DNA from: Erysipelotrichaceae bacterium OPF54
GTDB taxonomy: Bacteria > Bacillota_I > Bacilli_A > Erysipelotrichales > Erysipelotrichaceae
Length of the DNA: 64,000 nucleotides
Assembly: GCA_022834735.1 (NCBI GenBank)
Contig: BQKD01000001.1
Span: forward strand, 2,829,659 to 2,893,658
Direction: 5' to 3'
The position numbers and the translations under genes are program-made. Positions within the stretch are counted from its first letter, which is position 1, and every line of letters starts with the position of its first letter. Below are positions 45,968 through 56,513 of this stretch, in pieces. The notes under the pieces were generated by a model. The model worked only from the letters and a program-made list of their open reading frames with translations, had not been told where the DNA came from and made no database searches.

Positions 45968-46489
45968 ATGTATTTTAAAAAATCCAAAAGAATAAGAGAC
46001 TCATATGAAAAAATTATTTCTTTTTTATTAGCGTTGGTTTTATGTGTTCAGTCTAGTCCATTAATTATTTCTGCTCAAAGTTATCAAGCCCCGATAAGTT
46101 ATAATTCATCAGAATTAGTTTTGGAAGAAGGAGAGCAAATTACTATACCAATTGAATTTACGCCTGAGGGAAAAGCATGGTTAGAAAAACAACGTAAAAC
46201 AGTAACTGGTAACGCAGGAACAGTTACATTGAATTATGTTGGAGGAGGTGTGTGTTCATGGCAAGTAACTATGTTCGCTCCATTTTCTAGATTAGTCGTT
46301 TCTTTAAGAGCAACAGATATTACATCAGGTTTAGGGGCAGGTTATGGAACTTATTCAACTAGTAGTGGTACCTTTAAAGTCGCTGCAATATCCGGGCATC
46401 TGTTCACTGTGTATCTAGATGCTACTTCATACATGGGTGTAATACTAATTGCCCATTCTAATCCATGCAGTATTTCATTTGTTGTATAA
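45968..46489 (+). CDS. Secreted beta-rich protein of the AT-rich cassette, unknown
   Basis: This 173-aa protein has a signal peptide (basic KKSKRIR, hydrophobic core about residues 17-33, likely cleavage after ISA). The mature part is Gly-, Ser- and Thr-rich with beta-strand pattern, for example TVTLNYVGGGVCSWQVTMF, DITSGLGAGYGTYS and GHLFTVYLDA. It contains two cysteines. No family is recognised. There is no clear RBS, so it is probably read through coupling to the 120-aa gene. Possible roles are a bacteriocin-like effector or a surface protein; neither is shown. Confidence 0.7.
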   Translation: MYFKKSKRIRDSYEKIISFLLALVLCVQSSPLIISAQSYQAPISYNSSELVLEEGEQITIPIEFTPEGKAWLEKQRKTVTGNAGTVTLNYVGGGVCSWQVTMFAPFSRLVVSLRATDITSGLGAGYGTYSTSSGTFKVAAISGHLFTVYLDATSYMGVILIAHSNPCSISFVV

Positions 46490-46584
46490 CTCTCCATATA
46501 ATTTATATCTAAAAGCCGGAATATTTTGAAATTGCTAAAAAGTAGTTATTTTAAATTATCCCGATTTAACAGATCTAAACATTA

Positions 46585-46636
46585 AAAAACAGGAATCAGT
46601 TTTTCTGCATCAGAAATTCATGATTCCTGTTTTTCT
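46585..46636. terminator. Bidirectional terminator at the right of the cassette
   Basis: AAAACAGGAATCA and TGATTCCTGTTTT form a long stem, usable by the cassette genes from the left and by repeat copy 2 from the right. Confidence 0.75.
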
Positions 46637-46659
46637 TAGCTAACAAAAGAATATACTTC

Positions 46660-46962
46660 GCTTTTCTGCCTGTCCTAATCGAAACCTTCTTCACTTCCTA
46701 CCATGCTGCCATTCATATAGCCGCAGGAGAAGCCGTTCTGAAAGCTCTGGTCGACCACTTTCTGCATCGTATTCATCAGCAGTGTTTTCTGGTCGTCATC
46801 AAGCTTCAATGATCCGGACAATGAATCGACTGCCTGCGCCAGGGCCGCATCGTCCTTCTTTTTCGCGTCTTCCGGCGTCATTTCCTCGTCCATCTCGCTC
46901 ATATATTTTTTGATATCTTCACCAATATGTTTGAAAAAGTGTGCCATAGTTTCTCTACTCCT
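46660..46962 (-). repeat. 303-bp direct repeat, copy 2 (with its own RBS)
   Basis: Same sequence as 44729-45031. Here the bases before the start read AAAAAGGAGTAGAGAAACT, an intact RBS, so this is probably the ancestral, expressed copy. Its native terminator half is missing at the left edge and is replaced by the hairpin at 46585. Confidence 0.93.
46675..46947 (-). CDS. 90-aa hypothetical protein, copy 2
   Basis: This 90-aa acidic helical protein is identical to copy 1 except at two positions. It has a proper AAAGGAG site 10 bases before the ATG and lies 61 bases after the HAD gene, so it may be read from the polyamine operon or from its own promoter. LDDDQKTLLMNTMQKVVDQ predicts an amphipathic helix pair. 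The function is unknown. Confidence 0.75.
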   Translation of the reverse strand: MAHFFKHIGEDIKKYMSEMDEEMTPEDAKKKDDAALAQAVDSLSGSLKLDDDQKTLLMNTMQKVVDQSFQNGFSCGYMNGSMVGSEEGFD

Positions 46963-47008
46963 TTTTCCATATTGTACGCTTTTAGAAATATGAACAAAAT
47001 CGAGATGC

Positions 47009-47647
47009 CTATTCCAGCACCTCCTGCACGATTGCGAACACCTCTTCTACGCTTTCCGCTCTTGGCTCATGATCAAATGGACCAAAGCCATAGGCAGCCA
47101 GGATGAAAGGCACGTCTGCTTTCTGCGCGCACACATAGTCGTTGTAAATATCGCCCACATAGACAGCCGATCCAAGATCGTTCTCCTTCATGACATCCTG
47201 GATATTTTCGTCCTTTTCTTTTTGAAGATCGCCGTATGCCCGGGTCGCATCGATGTATTTTCCCAGCCCGTAATATTGTATGAACGCTTCGATATAGCCT
47301 TTCTGACAATTGGAAATGATAGCTGTAAAGTAATGCTTTGACAGCCTGGCAAGCAAGGCAGGGACCCCTTCAAAAAGGACCCCGCCATGCCGACGGATAT
47401 ATTCGTTTTCATGCAGCTCGCATTCCCGCATGAGCGCATAGCGCTTTTCCGGCTCCAGATTCGGAAACAGGATATCGGCGATCCGGTTCATGGAAAGGCC
47501 CATGACCCGTTTCATATCTTCATCGCTCAGCGGTTCCAGACCATATTTTTCAAGGATCTCGTTCCACGCTTTGACAACCGCTTTGGAAGAGTCCCAGAGC
47601 GTGCCGTCCAGATCAAGAAGGACCCCTTTCTTTTTATCTTTCATCAT
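47009..47647 (-). CDS. HAD-superfamily phosphatase
   Basis: This 212-aa cytosolic hydrolase of the phosphoglycolate phosphatase type has motif I LLDLDGTLWDSS (both Asp residues), motif II IISNCQKGY, a Lys in LQKEKDENI and the acidic motif IV YVGDIYNDYVCA. A four-helix cap lies between motifs I and II (about residues 20-90). The substrate is unknown. It lies 5 bases after potCD in the operon, behind a good RBS, so it may be co-expressed with polyamine uptake. Confidence 0.88.
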   Translation of the reverse strand: MMKDKKKGVLLDLDGTLWDSSKAVVKAWNEILEKYGLEPLSDEDMKRVMGLSMNRIADILFPNLEPEKRYALMRECELHENEYIRRHGGVLFEGVPALLARLSKHYFTAIISNCQKGYIEAFIQYYGLGKYIDATRAYGDLQKEKDENIQDVMKENDLGSAVYVGDIYNDYVCAQKADVPFILAAYGFGPFDHEPRAESVEEVFAIVQEVLE

Positions 47648-47652
47648 GCCTC

Positions 47653-49572
47653 CTATTTCGCGGCGTTGCTGGCCGCGATCTTGACACGCGACCAGAGATC
47701 CGCGATCGTCTTGCGCGTGTTTTCATTGTATGTGAACACTTCATCGTTCGGGTTGTCCGAACGCGGAACATAGGATTCGATGCCGGCAAACTCGCCTTCT
47801 GCCAGCTCATCCTGCGCTTCCATATTGCTTGCGGTATAACCGACATAGCTTGAATTATCATACGCTGCCTCATACTGGCAGGTATAGTTGATAAATTCAT
47901 ACGCAAGATCCACATTCTGGGCGTTTTTCGGAATGACCATCGCGTCGCTCCATAAATTGGATCCCTGTTCCGGAACAAAATAGCCCATGTTCGGATTTTC
48001 GGAGATCACATACGTGGCATCGCCGGAATACACCAGACCAAGCGCTTTTCTTCCCTGGGCCATATTGTCGATGATCTCATCAGTCACGATTTCCGGATTC
48101 ATGGTCTGCACGCACTGAAGCAGCCAGTTATAAGCGGCCTGGATCTCGTCTGGATCCTCGGTATTCATCGAATAGCCTAACGCTTTCAGGGCCATCATGA
48201 ACGAGTCGCGTTCCGAATCATACAAATACAGATCGCCCTTGTATTTCGGATCGAGGAAAATATTGAATCCTTCCTTTTCCAGATCTTTGATATCGACTTT
48301 CGATTTATCGTAGACGATACCGACGCTGCCCCAGAAATACGGTACAGAATACTGATTGCCCGGATCGTACGGCAGATCGAGAACGTTGGAATCGAGCAGA
48401 TCGAGCGAAGCGCTGATCCGGCTGCGATCGAGCGGCTGCAGCAGATCCTCCTGGATCAGTCGCTGGATCATGTAGTCCGACGGCACAAGAATGTCGTACG
48501 ATTCATTGTTGGCCACTTTGATATACATCTGTTCATTGGATTCGAAGTTGTCCATGACGACCTTGGCTCCGGTCTGTTCTTCAAAGCCGGAAATAAAGTT
48601 TTCGCCTACATATTCGCCCCAGTTGTACACATGCAGCGTCTGCCCGGCAAACGGTTTGTTGTCGTCGGACGCCTTTTTATAAGAAAACAGCCCGATCGCG
48701 AGGACTGCCACAAGAAGGGCAGCAACGATCTTCGGCCCTTTGCGTTTTGGCGCCCGGAACTGGCCGTCCAGAGCCACGACCTTGTCCTGGGCCTTTTTGC
48801 GCAGGATCGAAATGATATTGGCAGCGAACAGGCCGAGCGTGATAAAGAGCACGACAAGCGTACTGATCGCGTTGATGCTCGGATTGACACGTTTGCTCAT
48901 CGTATACACCATGATGGACAGGTTCTTGACGCCTTGTCCGGTCGTGAAGTACGAGATGATAAAGTCGTCGAACGACATCGTAAAGGCAATCAAAGCGCCC
49001 GATACGATGCCGGGCATGATCTGCGGAACAATGACCTTTGTCAGCGACTGCCACGGAGTGGCGCCCAGATCCATGGCCGCGTCGGCCAGGTTCGGATCGA
49101 GGCTGCGCAGCTTCGGCATGATCGACAGGATCACATACGGGATACAGAACGCGATATGGGCCAGCAGCAGGGTGGTGAAGCCTCTTTCCACACGAAACGT
49201 GATGAACAGGAGCATCAGGCCGATGGCGGTCACGATCTCCGGGTTCATCATGGGCAGATCATTGACCTGCTGAACGAAGCGTTTGACCCATTTTTTCGAA
49301 TACACCAGACCGATCGAAGTGATCGTTCCGATAAAGGTGCTGATCACTGTGGCCGCGACCGCGATGATCAGGGTGACATACAAGGATTCCATCATGCTGT
49401 GGTTTTTGAGCATGGCCTCGTACCAGCGCATCGAAAAGCCGGTAAAAACGGTCAGCGACTTGCTGCTGTTGAACGAGAAAATGACCATGAACACAATGGG
49501 GAGATAGAAAAAGACGATCGTCAGGGCCATGAGAACCTTGCCGAAGATCCGCGAATTTTTCGTTTTCATCAT
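47653..49572 (-). CDS. potCD: Fused spermidine/putrescine permease and binding protein
   Basis: In this 639-aa protein residues 1-280 are the PotC permease (six helices, EAA-like DLGATPWQSLTKVIVPQIMPG). After a further membrane helix (about residues 285-305), residues 310-639 form PotD, the extracellular polyamine-binding domain (LHVYNWGEYVGENFISGFEEQTG start, SAYVISENPNMGYFVPEQGS-like). The binding protein is thus tethered and not a free lipoprotein. The start ATGATG overlaps the potB stop by 4 bases, behind GGGAGGATTC. Such fusions occur in several Bacillota. Confidence 0.92.
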   Translation of the reverse strand: MMKTKNSRIFGKVLMALTIVFFYLPIVFMVIFSFNSSKSLTVFTGFSMRWYEAMLKNHSMMESLYVTLIIAVAATVISTFIGTITSIGLVYSKKWVKRFVQQVNDLPMMNPEIVTAIGLMLLFITFRVERGFTTLLLAHIAFCIPYVILSIMPKLRSLDPNLADAAMDLGATPWQSLTKVIVPQIMPGIVSGALIAFTMSFDDFIISYFTTGQGVKNLSIMVYTMSKRVNPSINAISTLVVLFITLGLFAANIISILRKKAQDKVVALDGQFRAPKRKGPKIVAALLVAVLAIGLFSYKKASDDNKPFAGQTLHVYNWGEYVGENFISGFEEQTGAKVVMDNFESNEQMYIKVANNESYDILVPSDYMIQRLIQEDLLQPLDRSRISASLDLLDSNVLDLPYDPGNQYSVPYFWGSVGIVYDKSKVDIKDLEKEGFNIFLDPKYKGDLYLYDSERDSFMMALKALGYSMNTEDPDEIQAAYNWLLQCVQTMNPEIVTDEIIDNMAQGRKALGLVYSGDATYVISENPNMGYFVPEQGSNLWSDAMVIPKNAQNVDLAYEFINYTCQYEAAYDNSSYVGYTASNMEAQDELAEGEFAGIESYVPRSDNPNDEVFTYNENTRKTIADLWSRVKIAASNAAK

Positions 49573-50402
49573 GAATCCTCCCGTCCGCTTTTCTTATCCA
49601 TTTTTCGTACGAGCATCATCAGCAGCATCATCACGAAGGCCATGATCATGGAGATGGCGGAGCCGAAGTTCCATTCGCCCACGGTGATGAACTGATTCTC
49701 GATCACGTTACCGATCAGGAAATACTGTCCGCCGCCCAGCAGCTTCGGAATGAAGAAGGCGGATACGGCAGGCAGGAACACAAGGGTGATGCCGCTCACT
49801 ACGCCTGGCAGCGAAAGCGGGAACACGACACGCCAGAACGTCTGGAACTTGTTGGCACCCAGATCGCTGCTGGCTTCAAGCAGGGACTTGTCCATTTTGG
49901 AAAGAACAGTATTGATCTGCAGGATCATGAATGGCAGAAAGTTGTATACCATGCCGATCAGCACGGCCGTTTCGGTATACAGGAGCTCGGCGTTCCTGAT
50001 CCCGAACAAAGACAGGAACCAGGAGGCCAGACCGCCTTTGGACAGGATCCCGATCCATGCGTATGTTCGTACGAGCATGTTGATCCACATCGGCACGGTA
50101 ATAGCCATGATGAGGATGCCCTGCGTTTTTTCGCTGCAGCGCGAAATAAAATAGGCGATCGGATATCCGAGCAGGAGACAGATCACGGTCGTTTTAAGGG
50201 CAATGATCAAGGAGCGCCATAAAATGATCAGAAAGTCCTTGTCGGTAAAGAAACGAATGTAGTTATCCAGCGATATTTGAAAATGGACGATCGAGTTGCC
50301 GGGCTGAAGAAATGAATACATAAAAATCAGCACCATCGGAAGCAGCAGCATGAGAACTGCCCAGATCAAATACGGGATCGTTAACTGTCTGAACTTGCGC
50401 AT
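49569..50402 (-). CDS. potB: Spermidine/putrescine permease PotB
   Basis: This 277-aa permease has six membrane helices and the EAA loop DLGANKFQTFWRVVFPLSLPGV (about residue 180). With PotC it forms the channel for polyamines. It overlaps potA by 1 base and potCD by 4, in the order A-B-CD. Confidence 0.93.
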   Translation of the reverse strand: MRKFRQLTIPYLIWAVLMLLLPMVLIFMYSFLQPGNSIVHFQISLDNYIRFFTDKDFLIILWRSLIIALKTTVICLLLGYPIAYFISRCSEKTQGILIMAITVPMWINMLVRTYAWIGILSKGGLASWFLSLFGIRNAELLYTETAVLIGMVYNFLPFMILQINTVLSKMDKSLLEASSDLGANKFQTFWRVVFPLSLPGVVSGITLVFLPAVSAFFIPKLLGGGQYFLIGNVIENQFITVGEWNFGSAISMIMAFVMMLLMMLVRKMDKKSGREDS

Positions 50403-51985
50403 CAGAATCCCATTTTCTCCATAACGTGAATGTCTTCCGGAAAGAACGTGATCCCGACTTCTTTTCCTTCCTCGACATAGTCGGTCGTATGGATCTTGAA
50501 TTCGCGACCGGTCGTCCAGAAGGTCACTTTGTAAATGCCTTCCCGGATATGTTCCGGATCAAAATTGTAATCGACAGACAGATCGACCGTTTCATTTTCG
50601 TCGTCGAGCTTCCAGCCCTGGACGTTGGCCCACGTTTTCAGATCGGTATCGAGTGCCATCGATTCCTTGATCTCGTCGACTGTCTTAAAGAAGTTGAATG
50701 CGGACACGGCTTCGTTGGCCTTCCTGTTTTCGACGACTTTCTGGTCGACGACCCATATACGGCGGGTAATGGCCAGATTGTTGACAGTGTAGAAGGTCAC
50801 ATCATACTGGCCGATCTCGTCCTTGAGATCGGTTTCCACATGCTGGATCGGAAAATACTCGTCCGTTTCCCTGGACCATGCCTGCGCGTCAGCCCGGGCG
50901 ATCAGGTCGGACTCGTCCCAGTCTTTCATATCCTCGATATCGAGGTAGAAGTCATTGGCCGAAATACGGACGTCGCCTTCCTCCTTGACGTTGGCGCTGT
51001 CCTTGTTCACGTGCATGTTCACAGTAACGTGTGTTCCCGGCACCGTTTCGACCATGACTTCGTAATGCACGCCTTTGAACAGGACACTTTCCACGGTCCC
51101 TGACATTTTTCCCTGTCCTTCCGGAACAATGTCGATGTCTTCCGGACGGATAATGACGTCGACCGGTTCATTTTCCTTGAATCCGACGTCCACGCACTCG
51201 AAATTGTGATCGTCGAAGCGGACGAAACGGTCCTTGATCATACGGCCCGGAATGATATTGGATTCGCCTACGAACTGTGCCACATATTTATTGACTGGTT
51301 CGTTGTAAATGTCCTGAGGAGAGCCCACCTGCTGGATCTCTCCCTCTTTCATGACAACGATCTTGTCGGACATTGTCAGCGCTTCTTCCTGGTCGTGGGT
51401 GACGAAGATAAAAGTAATGCCGACTTCCTGCTGTATGCGTTTGAGCTCGTACTGCATTTCCTTGCGCAGCTTGAGGTCGAGCGCGCCCAGAGGCTCGTCG
51501 AGCAGGAGGACGTCCGGCTCGTTGACGAGAGCCCTGGCAATGGCGACACGCTGCTGCTGTCCGCCTGACATCAGGGTTACGTCTTTGTTTTCATAGCCTT
51601 CCAGACCGATGAGCTTGAGCATTTTCATGACTTTCTGCTCGATGACGTCCTTGCTCATTTTCTTGATCTTGAGCCCGAACGCGATGTTGTCGAACACGTT
51701 CATGTTCGGAAAGAGGGCGTACTTTTGAAAGACAGTGTTCAGCTCCCTTTTGTACGGAGGCAGCTTGGAAATGTCCTTGCCGTCGAAGATTACTTCGCCT
51801 TTATCCTGTTCGAGGAATCCGCCGAGGATGCGCAGAAGCGTTGTTTTTCCACATCCGGACGGTCCGAGCAGGGTCACAAATTCATTTTCGTAAATATCGA
51901 GATTGATCCCTTTCAATATGATCTGGTCGTCAAATTTCTTGACGATATTTTTAAACTGAATGATTTTTTTCTTTTCCTGATCCAT
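50402..51985 (-). CDS. potA: Polyamine-importing ATPase PotA with inserted Ig-like repeats
   Basis: This 527-aa cytosolic ATPase is about 150 residues longer than usual. Walker A is GPSGCGKTT (residues 41-49), the signature is LMSGGQQQR (138-146), Walker B is VLLLDEP (159-165), and the switch His is in [14 protein letters not shown] domain begins near 250. Between residue 341 and about 505 there is an extra segment of two similar units (341-415 and 427-504, each with an NDFY/FNFF start, an [14 protein letters not shown] helix and a YDVTFYT/YKVTFWT strand). The end of TOBE ([14 protein letters not shown]) then resumes. The unit type is that of Ig-like repeats in surface proteins. It follows the regulator by 15 bases. 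Confidence 0.92.
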   Translation of the reverse strand: MDQEKKKIIQFKNIVKKFDDQIILKGINLDIYENEFVTLLGPSGCGKTTLLRILGGFLEQDKGEVIFDGKDISKLPPYKRELNTVFQKYALFPNMNVFDNIAFGLKIKKMSKDVIEQKVMKMLKLIGLEGYENKDVTLMSGGQQQRVAIARALVNEPDVLLLDEPLGALDLKLRKEMQYELKRIQQEVGITFIFVTHDQEEALTMSDKIVVMKEGEIQQVGSPQDIYNEPVNKYVAQFVGESNIIPGRMIKDRFVRFDDHNFECVDVGFKENEPVDVIIRPEDIDIVPEGQGKMSGTVESVLFKGVHYEVMVETVPGTHVTVNMHVNKDSANVKEEGDVRISANDFYLDIEDMKDWDESDLIARADAQAWSRETDEYFPIQHVETDLKDEIGQYDVTFYTVNNLAITRRIWVVDQKVVENRKANEAVSAFNFFKTVDEIKESMALDTDLKTWANVQGWKLDDENETVDLSVDYNFDPEHIREGIYKVTFWTTGREFKIHTTDYVEEGKEVGITFFPEDIHVMEKMGF

Positions 51986-52000
51986 GCGGTTGTTTCCTTT

Positions 52001-52534
52001 CTAGAACATGGGCGGGGTAGTGACCCACAGAACCTGTGCTTCCTTCTCGCCGGGATTGTATAAATAGTGGTTCCGGCTGCCGTCCAGGTAAAACGTTTCT
52101 TTTGCTTTGACGCGGCAATGCCTGTTCTCGATCACAAGCTCGATGGTTCCTTTCAGGACATAGCCGAATTCCTGCCCGTTATACGAAGTCATGGTCTGAC
52201 TTTTTCCTTTCGGCTTGATCGTGAGCAGGATCGGTTCCATATCGTTTTTCTGGGCGTTGGGAACGATCCAGGCAATCGTGTGATCATCCCGTTCGTCGAC
52301 AAAAAAGTCGTCTTTGGTAAATACGACTTTTTCATCCGGCTCTTCCTGAAAGAACTGGGACAGATTTGTTCCGAGCGCTTCAAGAATATCTTCGAGCGTA
52401 GAAATGCTCGGGCTGGTCAGATTGCGTTCGACCTGCGATAAAAATCCTTTTGTCAGCTCGCTTCGCGAAGCGAGCTCTTCGAGGGTAAGGTCGTTGACCA
52501 GCCGCAGCTGTTTGATTTTTGTGCCAATATCCAT
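52001..52534 (-). CDS. XRE-cupin regulator of the polyamine operon
   Basis: This 177-aa protein has an N-terminal Cro/C1 helix-turn-helix (about residues 5-60, LTLEELASRSELTKGFLSQVERN) and a C-terminal cupin (about 105-175, FGYVLKGTIELVIENRHCRVKAKETFYLDGSRNHYLYN region). PuuR and related XRE-cupin proteins sense polyamines and amines. It is the first gene of the operon with potA-potB-potCD, so autoregulation of the operon is likely. Confidence 0.92.
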   Translation of the reverse strand: MDIGTKIKQLRLVNDLTLEELASRSELTKGFLSQVERNLTSPSISTLEDILEALGTNLSQFFQEEPDEKVVFTKDDFFVDERDDHTIAWIVPNAQKNDMEPILLTIKPKGKSQTMTSYNGQEFGYVLKGTIELVIENRHCRVKAKETFYLDGSRNHYLYNPGEKEAQVLWVTTPPMF

Positions 52535-52683
52535 TACCGGTTCCTCATCTCTCCTTTTGTTTATTATTTGTAAACTTCTGATTCAATTTAGCAAACACAA
52601 TTATTATAAACGAAAAGTTTACCAATACAATACTCAAACGCAAAAAAAAATCGCCGCAGACGTGCTGCAGCTCTCGTATCAAA

Positions 52684-52735
52684 AGGAAAAAGCAGGAAAG
52701 CGATTGTGATCTTGAACTTTCGCTTCCTGCCTTTC
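52684..52735 (-). terminator. Terminator after the PTS gene
   Basis: AAAGCAGGAAAGCGA and TCGCTTCCTGCCTTT form an imperfect long stem with T-runs on the minus strand, just beyond the PTS stop. Confidence 0.7.
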
Positions 52736-52742
52736 TCTATTT

Positions 52743-54026
52743 CTATTCTTTTTCTGCATTCATTTCTTCTTCTACGTTTTTTTGATCAAATATTTTGAAA
52801 AACGGGAAGTAGACTAGCATGGACATCATGATGATGCCGATTTCCATGAGAATCCCCTGCCATCCGCAATTGATGAATCCGCGGAACATAGCCGGGACAT
52901 AGGAGAGGTTCATGATTCCCTGCGGCGCCGGAACGATTCCAAGCACGCAGATACATACATAAGCAATAAGAACGCCCAGCAGAGGAGCCAGGATAAACGG
53001 TACCAGGAAAAGCGGATTGAGCATCAGCGGCATCGAATACACCATCGGTTCATTGATATTAAAGATTCCGCACGGAAGAAACAGTTTTCCATACTCTTTG
53101 GAAATCTTCGATTTTGACATGAAGCACAGAAGCAGGCTCAGGCCAAGCGTACATCCGCAGCCTCCAATCGTTGTGAAATCAAAGAAAGTGACATTGATCG
53201 GATTGAGAACTTCTCCTCCTGCAGCCACGGCTGCCGCATTTTCTGCATACATAGATATCCATAGCGGAAAAATAACGCTGAGCACGGTCATCGATCCGTG
53301 GATCCCGAAGAACCATAAGATCTGACATACCACGACAAGCACGATCATCGAACCGATATTTCCAGCCAGCGACTGCAGCGGAGCCTGCAGCAAGGTGTAC
53401 ATGCAGTTAAAGATATTTTCAAACGGCGTAAAAGTAAATAAAACGTTAATGAGCAGGAATACAACCGCAATGATCAGAGCCGGGATAATTCCGATAAATG
53501 AATTCATGACATTGCCTGGAACTCCGTCCGGCAGCTTGATAGTAATATTTTTATCCAGGACCGTACAGTAAATCCTGGCTGTCAATATTCCCGTAAGAAT
53601 TCCGACAAACATGCCCATGGAGCCAAGATAAGTGAATTCCATGAATTTTGTTCCTGCCTCATTCAATCCGAACGGGATCAGGATAAAGAACGCGACCATT
53701 GCGACAACGCCGATCGTCGCACTCTGATCAGCATGTCCCCATGTCGATGAGAAACTGCGCGCAATAAAAAAGGTCATAAACACAGCAATCAGCTCAGTTG
53801 TCATCGTTACTGCAAGATTGAAAATATCGCTGATGCCTGATGTGGATAAGAATGTTTTATACGCATCAATCGGTAGATTCATCAAAATCGAAAAGACTGC
53901 GCCGACCATCATGATTGGCAGTACGCTCATCATACCGGTGCTCAGCGACTGCATAAAATCATTGCTCGCAATCGCCGTAGACACCGGCACCAACACATTT
54001 TCAAGCCATCCTTGAATCTTTTTCAT
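52743..54026 (-). CDS. PTS system IIC component, cellobiose/lactose type
   Basis: This 427-aa membrane protein has about ten helices and the EIIC fold of the CelB group. Typical segments are NINEPMVYSMPLMLNP (sugar/phosphate region) and FFGIHGSM. It takes up beta-glucosides with phosphorylation. No IIA or IIB is encoded nearby, so these are supplied from elsewhere. The RBS is AAGGAGGGAATGAATT. It is divergent from the RpiR regulator and works with GH1 and GH4. Confidence 0.93.
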   Translation of the reverse strand: MKKIQGWLENVLVPVSTAIASNDFMQSLSTGMMSVLPIMMVGAVFSILMNLPIDAYKTFLSTSGISDIFNLAVTMTTELIAVFMTFFIARSFSSTWGHADQSATIGVVAMVAFFILIPFGLNEAGTKFMEFTYLGSMGMFVGILTGILTARIYCTVLDKNITIKLPDGVPGNVMNSFIGIIPALIIAVVFLLINVLFTFTPFENIFNCMYTLLQAPLQSLAGNIGSMIVLVVVCQILWFFGIHGSMTVLSVIFPLWISMYAENAAAVAAGGEVLNPINVTFFDFTTIGGCGCTLGLSLLLCFMSKSKISKEYGKLFLPCGIFNINEPMVYSMPLMLNPLFLVPFILAPLLGVLIAYVCICVLGIVPAPQGIMNLSYVPAMFRGFINCGWQGILMEIGIIMMSMLVYFPFFKIFDQKNVEEEMNAEKE

Positions 54027-54111
54027 AATTCATTCCCTCCTTGTATAATCTATTGTTTTTGAATACACTTACAGTATAGACAACGTTCCTAAAAAATTAG
54101 TGCACGGAAAA

Positions 54112-54137
54112 TGAAATCAGTTTCAAAATTTGAAACT
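54112..54137. promoter_or_regulatory. RpiR operator and overlapping cre-like site
   Basis: AGTTTCAAA-A-TTTGAAACT (54119-54137) is a perfect 19-bp inverted repeat immediately before the regulator's RBS. TGAAATCAGTTTCA (54112-54125) matches the cre consensus at 13 of 14 positions and overlaps it. Both lie between the divergent PTS and regulator genes. Confidence 0.65.
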
Positions 54138-54151
54138 TCAGGAGGAAATTT

Positions 54152-54937
54152 ATGGATTTCATCATGCATCAGCTCATGCTTTATATTGACGGTCATCCGG
54201 AAGAAAGCACATATAAAGCGCTTGCCAGCCAAATGCTCGATTCGATCGAGCAGTTACATTCCATGACAATTTATGAAATGGCAGATCGTTTTTTTGTGTC
54301 GACTGCGACATTGTCCCGTTTTTGCCGCATGCTTGGCTACAAGAATTTTTCCGCTTTTAAAAACCAGCTGGAAGTCCCCTACGGATTTCAGATCGACTAT
54401 ACTTCTGACTATCTGAATCAGCCTTATGAAACGAGTTTTGCCTATTTTAAAAGAGAAGCCCTTGAATGCCTGAATCAGCTTTGTCAAACCATTACACCAG
54501 CCATGCTTTGCGAGCTCGTCCGCAAGATCCATGATCATACAAATGTATATATTGCCGGATATATGGGATACGAACTGCTTTTTATGTATATGCAGCAAAA
54601 GCTTGGGTTATTCAAAAAGTTTATTCATGTCCAGCCTGCTTCTCTGGCTCCCCGGAGCCGGAAAACAGATTATGGTCCAGCCGATTTTGTGATCGTGGTT
54701 TCCTTGCGCGGTTCGTGGAACCATCAGAAAGAAATCCTGCCTATTCTGCAAAAAAATAATGTTCCAAGAATTTTAATCTCACAAAATCCGAACGCTTACG
54801 GAAAAGAATTGTATGATCACTTTTACATGATTGGCGGATCCTTCGATAACAACATGGGCATGATCGCGCTTCAGTTTCTAATTGATCAACTGATCCTGAC
54901 GTATTACCACTTATATCAATCTGAATTAATTGTGTGA
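54152..54937 (+). CDS. RpiR-family sugar-phosphate regulator
   Basis: This 261-aa protein has an N-terminal HTH of the RpiR type (about residues 1-75, MTIYEMADRFFVSTATLSRFCRMLGYKNFSAFK region). A C-terminal SIS domain (about 120-250, VYIAGYMGYELLFMYMQ and FVIVVSLRGSW) binds a phospho-sugar. It lies between the PTS gene and the GH1 gene, and palindromes in front of it and in front of GH1 are likely its targets. The RBS is AGGAGGAAATTT. Confidence 0.92.
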   Translation: MDFIMHQLMLYIDGHPEESTYKALASQMLDSIEQLHSMTIYEMADRFFVSTATLSRFCRMLGYKNFSAFKNQLEVPYGFQIDYTSDYLNQPYETSFAYFKREALECLNQLCQTITPAMLCELVRKIHDHTNVYIAGYMGYELLFMYMQQKLGLFKKFIHVQPASLAPRSRKTDYGPADFVIVVSLRGSWNHQKEILPILQKNNVPRILISQNPNAYGKELYDHFYMIGGSFDNNMGMIALQFLIDQLILTYYHLYQSELIV

Positions 54938-54942
54938 AAGCC

Positions 54943-54988
54943 ACGAAAAAGGGAAGATATTATTCCATATCTTCCCGAATCTTTTTTC
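54943..54988. terminator. Bidirectional terminator
   Basis: GGGAAGATAT and ATATCTTCCC, with flanking A- and T-runs, lie between the convergent RpiR and GH1 genes. Confidence 0.8.
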
Positions 54989-55005
54989 AACCTGTTTCAA
55001 TTTTT

Positions 55006-56406
<1,401 letters not shown>

Positions 56407-56440
56407 TTATACAAAGTATAGAGACTTTCCCGTTGAATTT

Positions 56441-56466
56441 TGTATCAAAATCTGAAACTGCTTTCA
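56441..56466. promoter_or_regulatory. RpiR operator-like and cre-like site before GH1
   Basis: TGTATCAAAATCTGAAACT (56441-56459) matches the palindrome at 54119-54137 at 16 of 19 positions. TGAAACTGCTTTCA (56453-56466) matches the cre consensus at 13 of 14. As at the regulator, the two sites overlap. Confidence 0.6.
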
Positions 56467-56467
56467 A

Positions 56468-56492
56468 AAAAAAGATCCTGCCGCTTCAGGAT
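56468..56492 (-). terminator. Terminator of the 73-aa gene
   Basis: GATCCTG and CAGGATC form a 7-bp stem, followed on the minus strand by eight T. Confidence 0.75.
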
Positions 56493-56513
56493 CAGGAAAT
56501 ATAATACAATGTA

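Noticed and set aside
44729-46962. CRISPR-like repeat structure
   Set aside because: There are only two long repeats with a gene in each; no short regularly spaced units exist anywhere in the window.
48631-49695. 354-codon plus-strand frame
   Set aside because: It is antisense to potCD, with repetitive His/Arg/Asp composition typical of a shadow frame.
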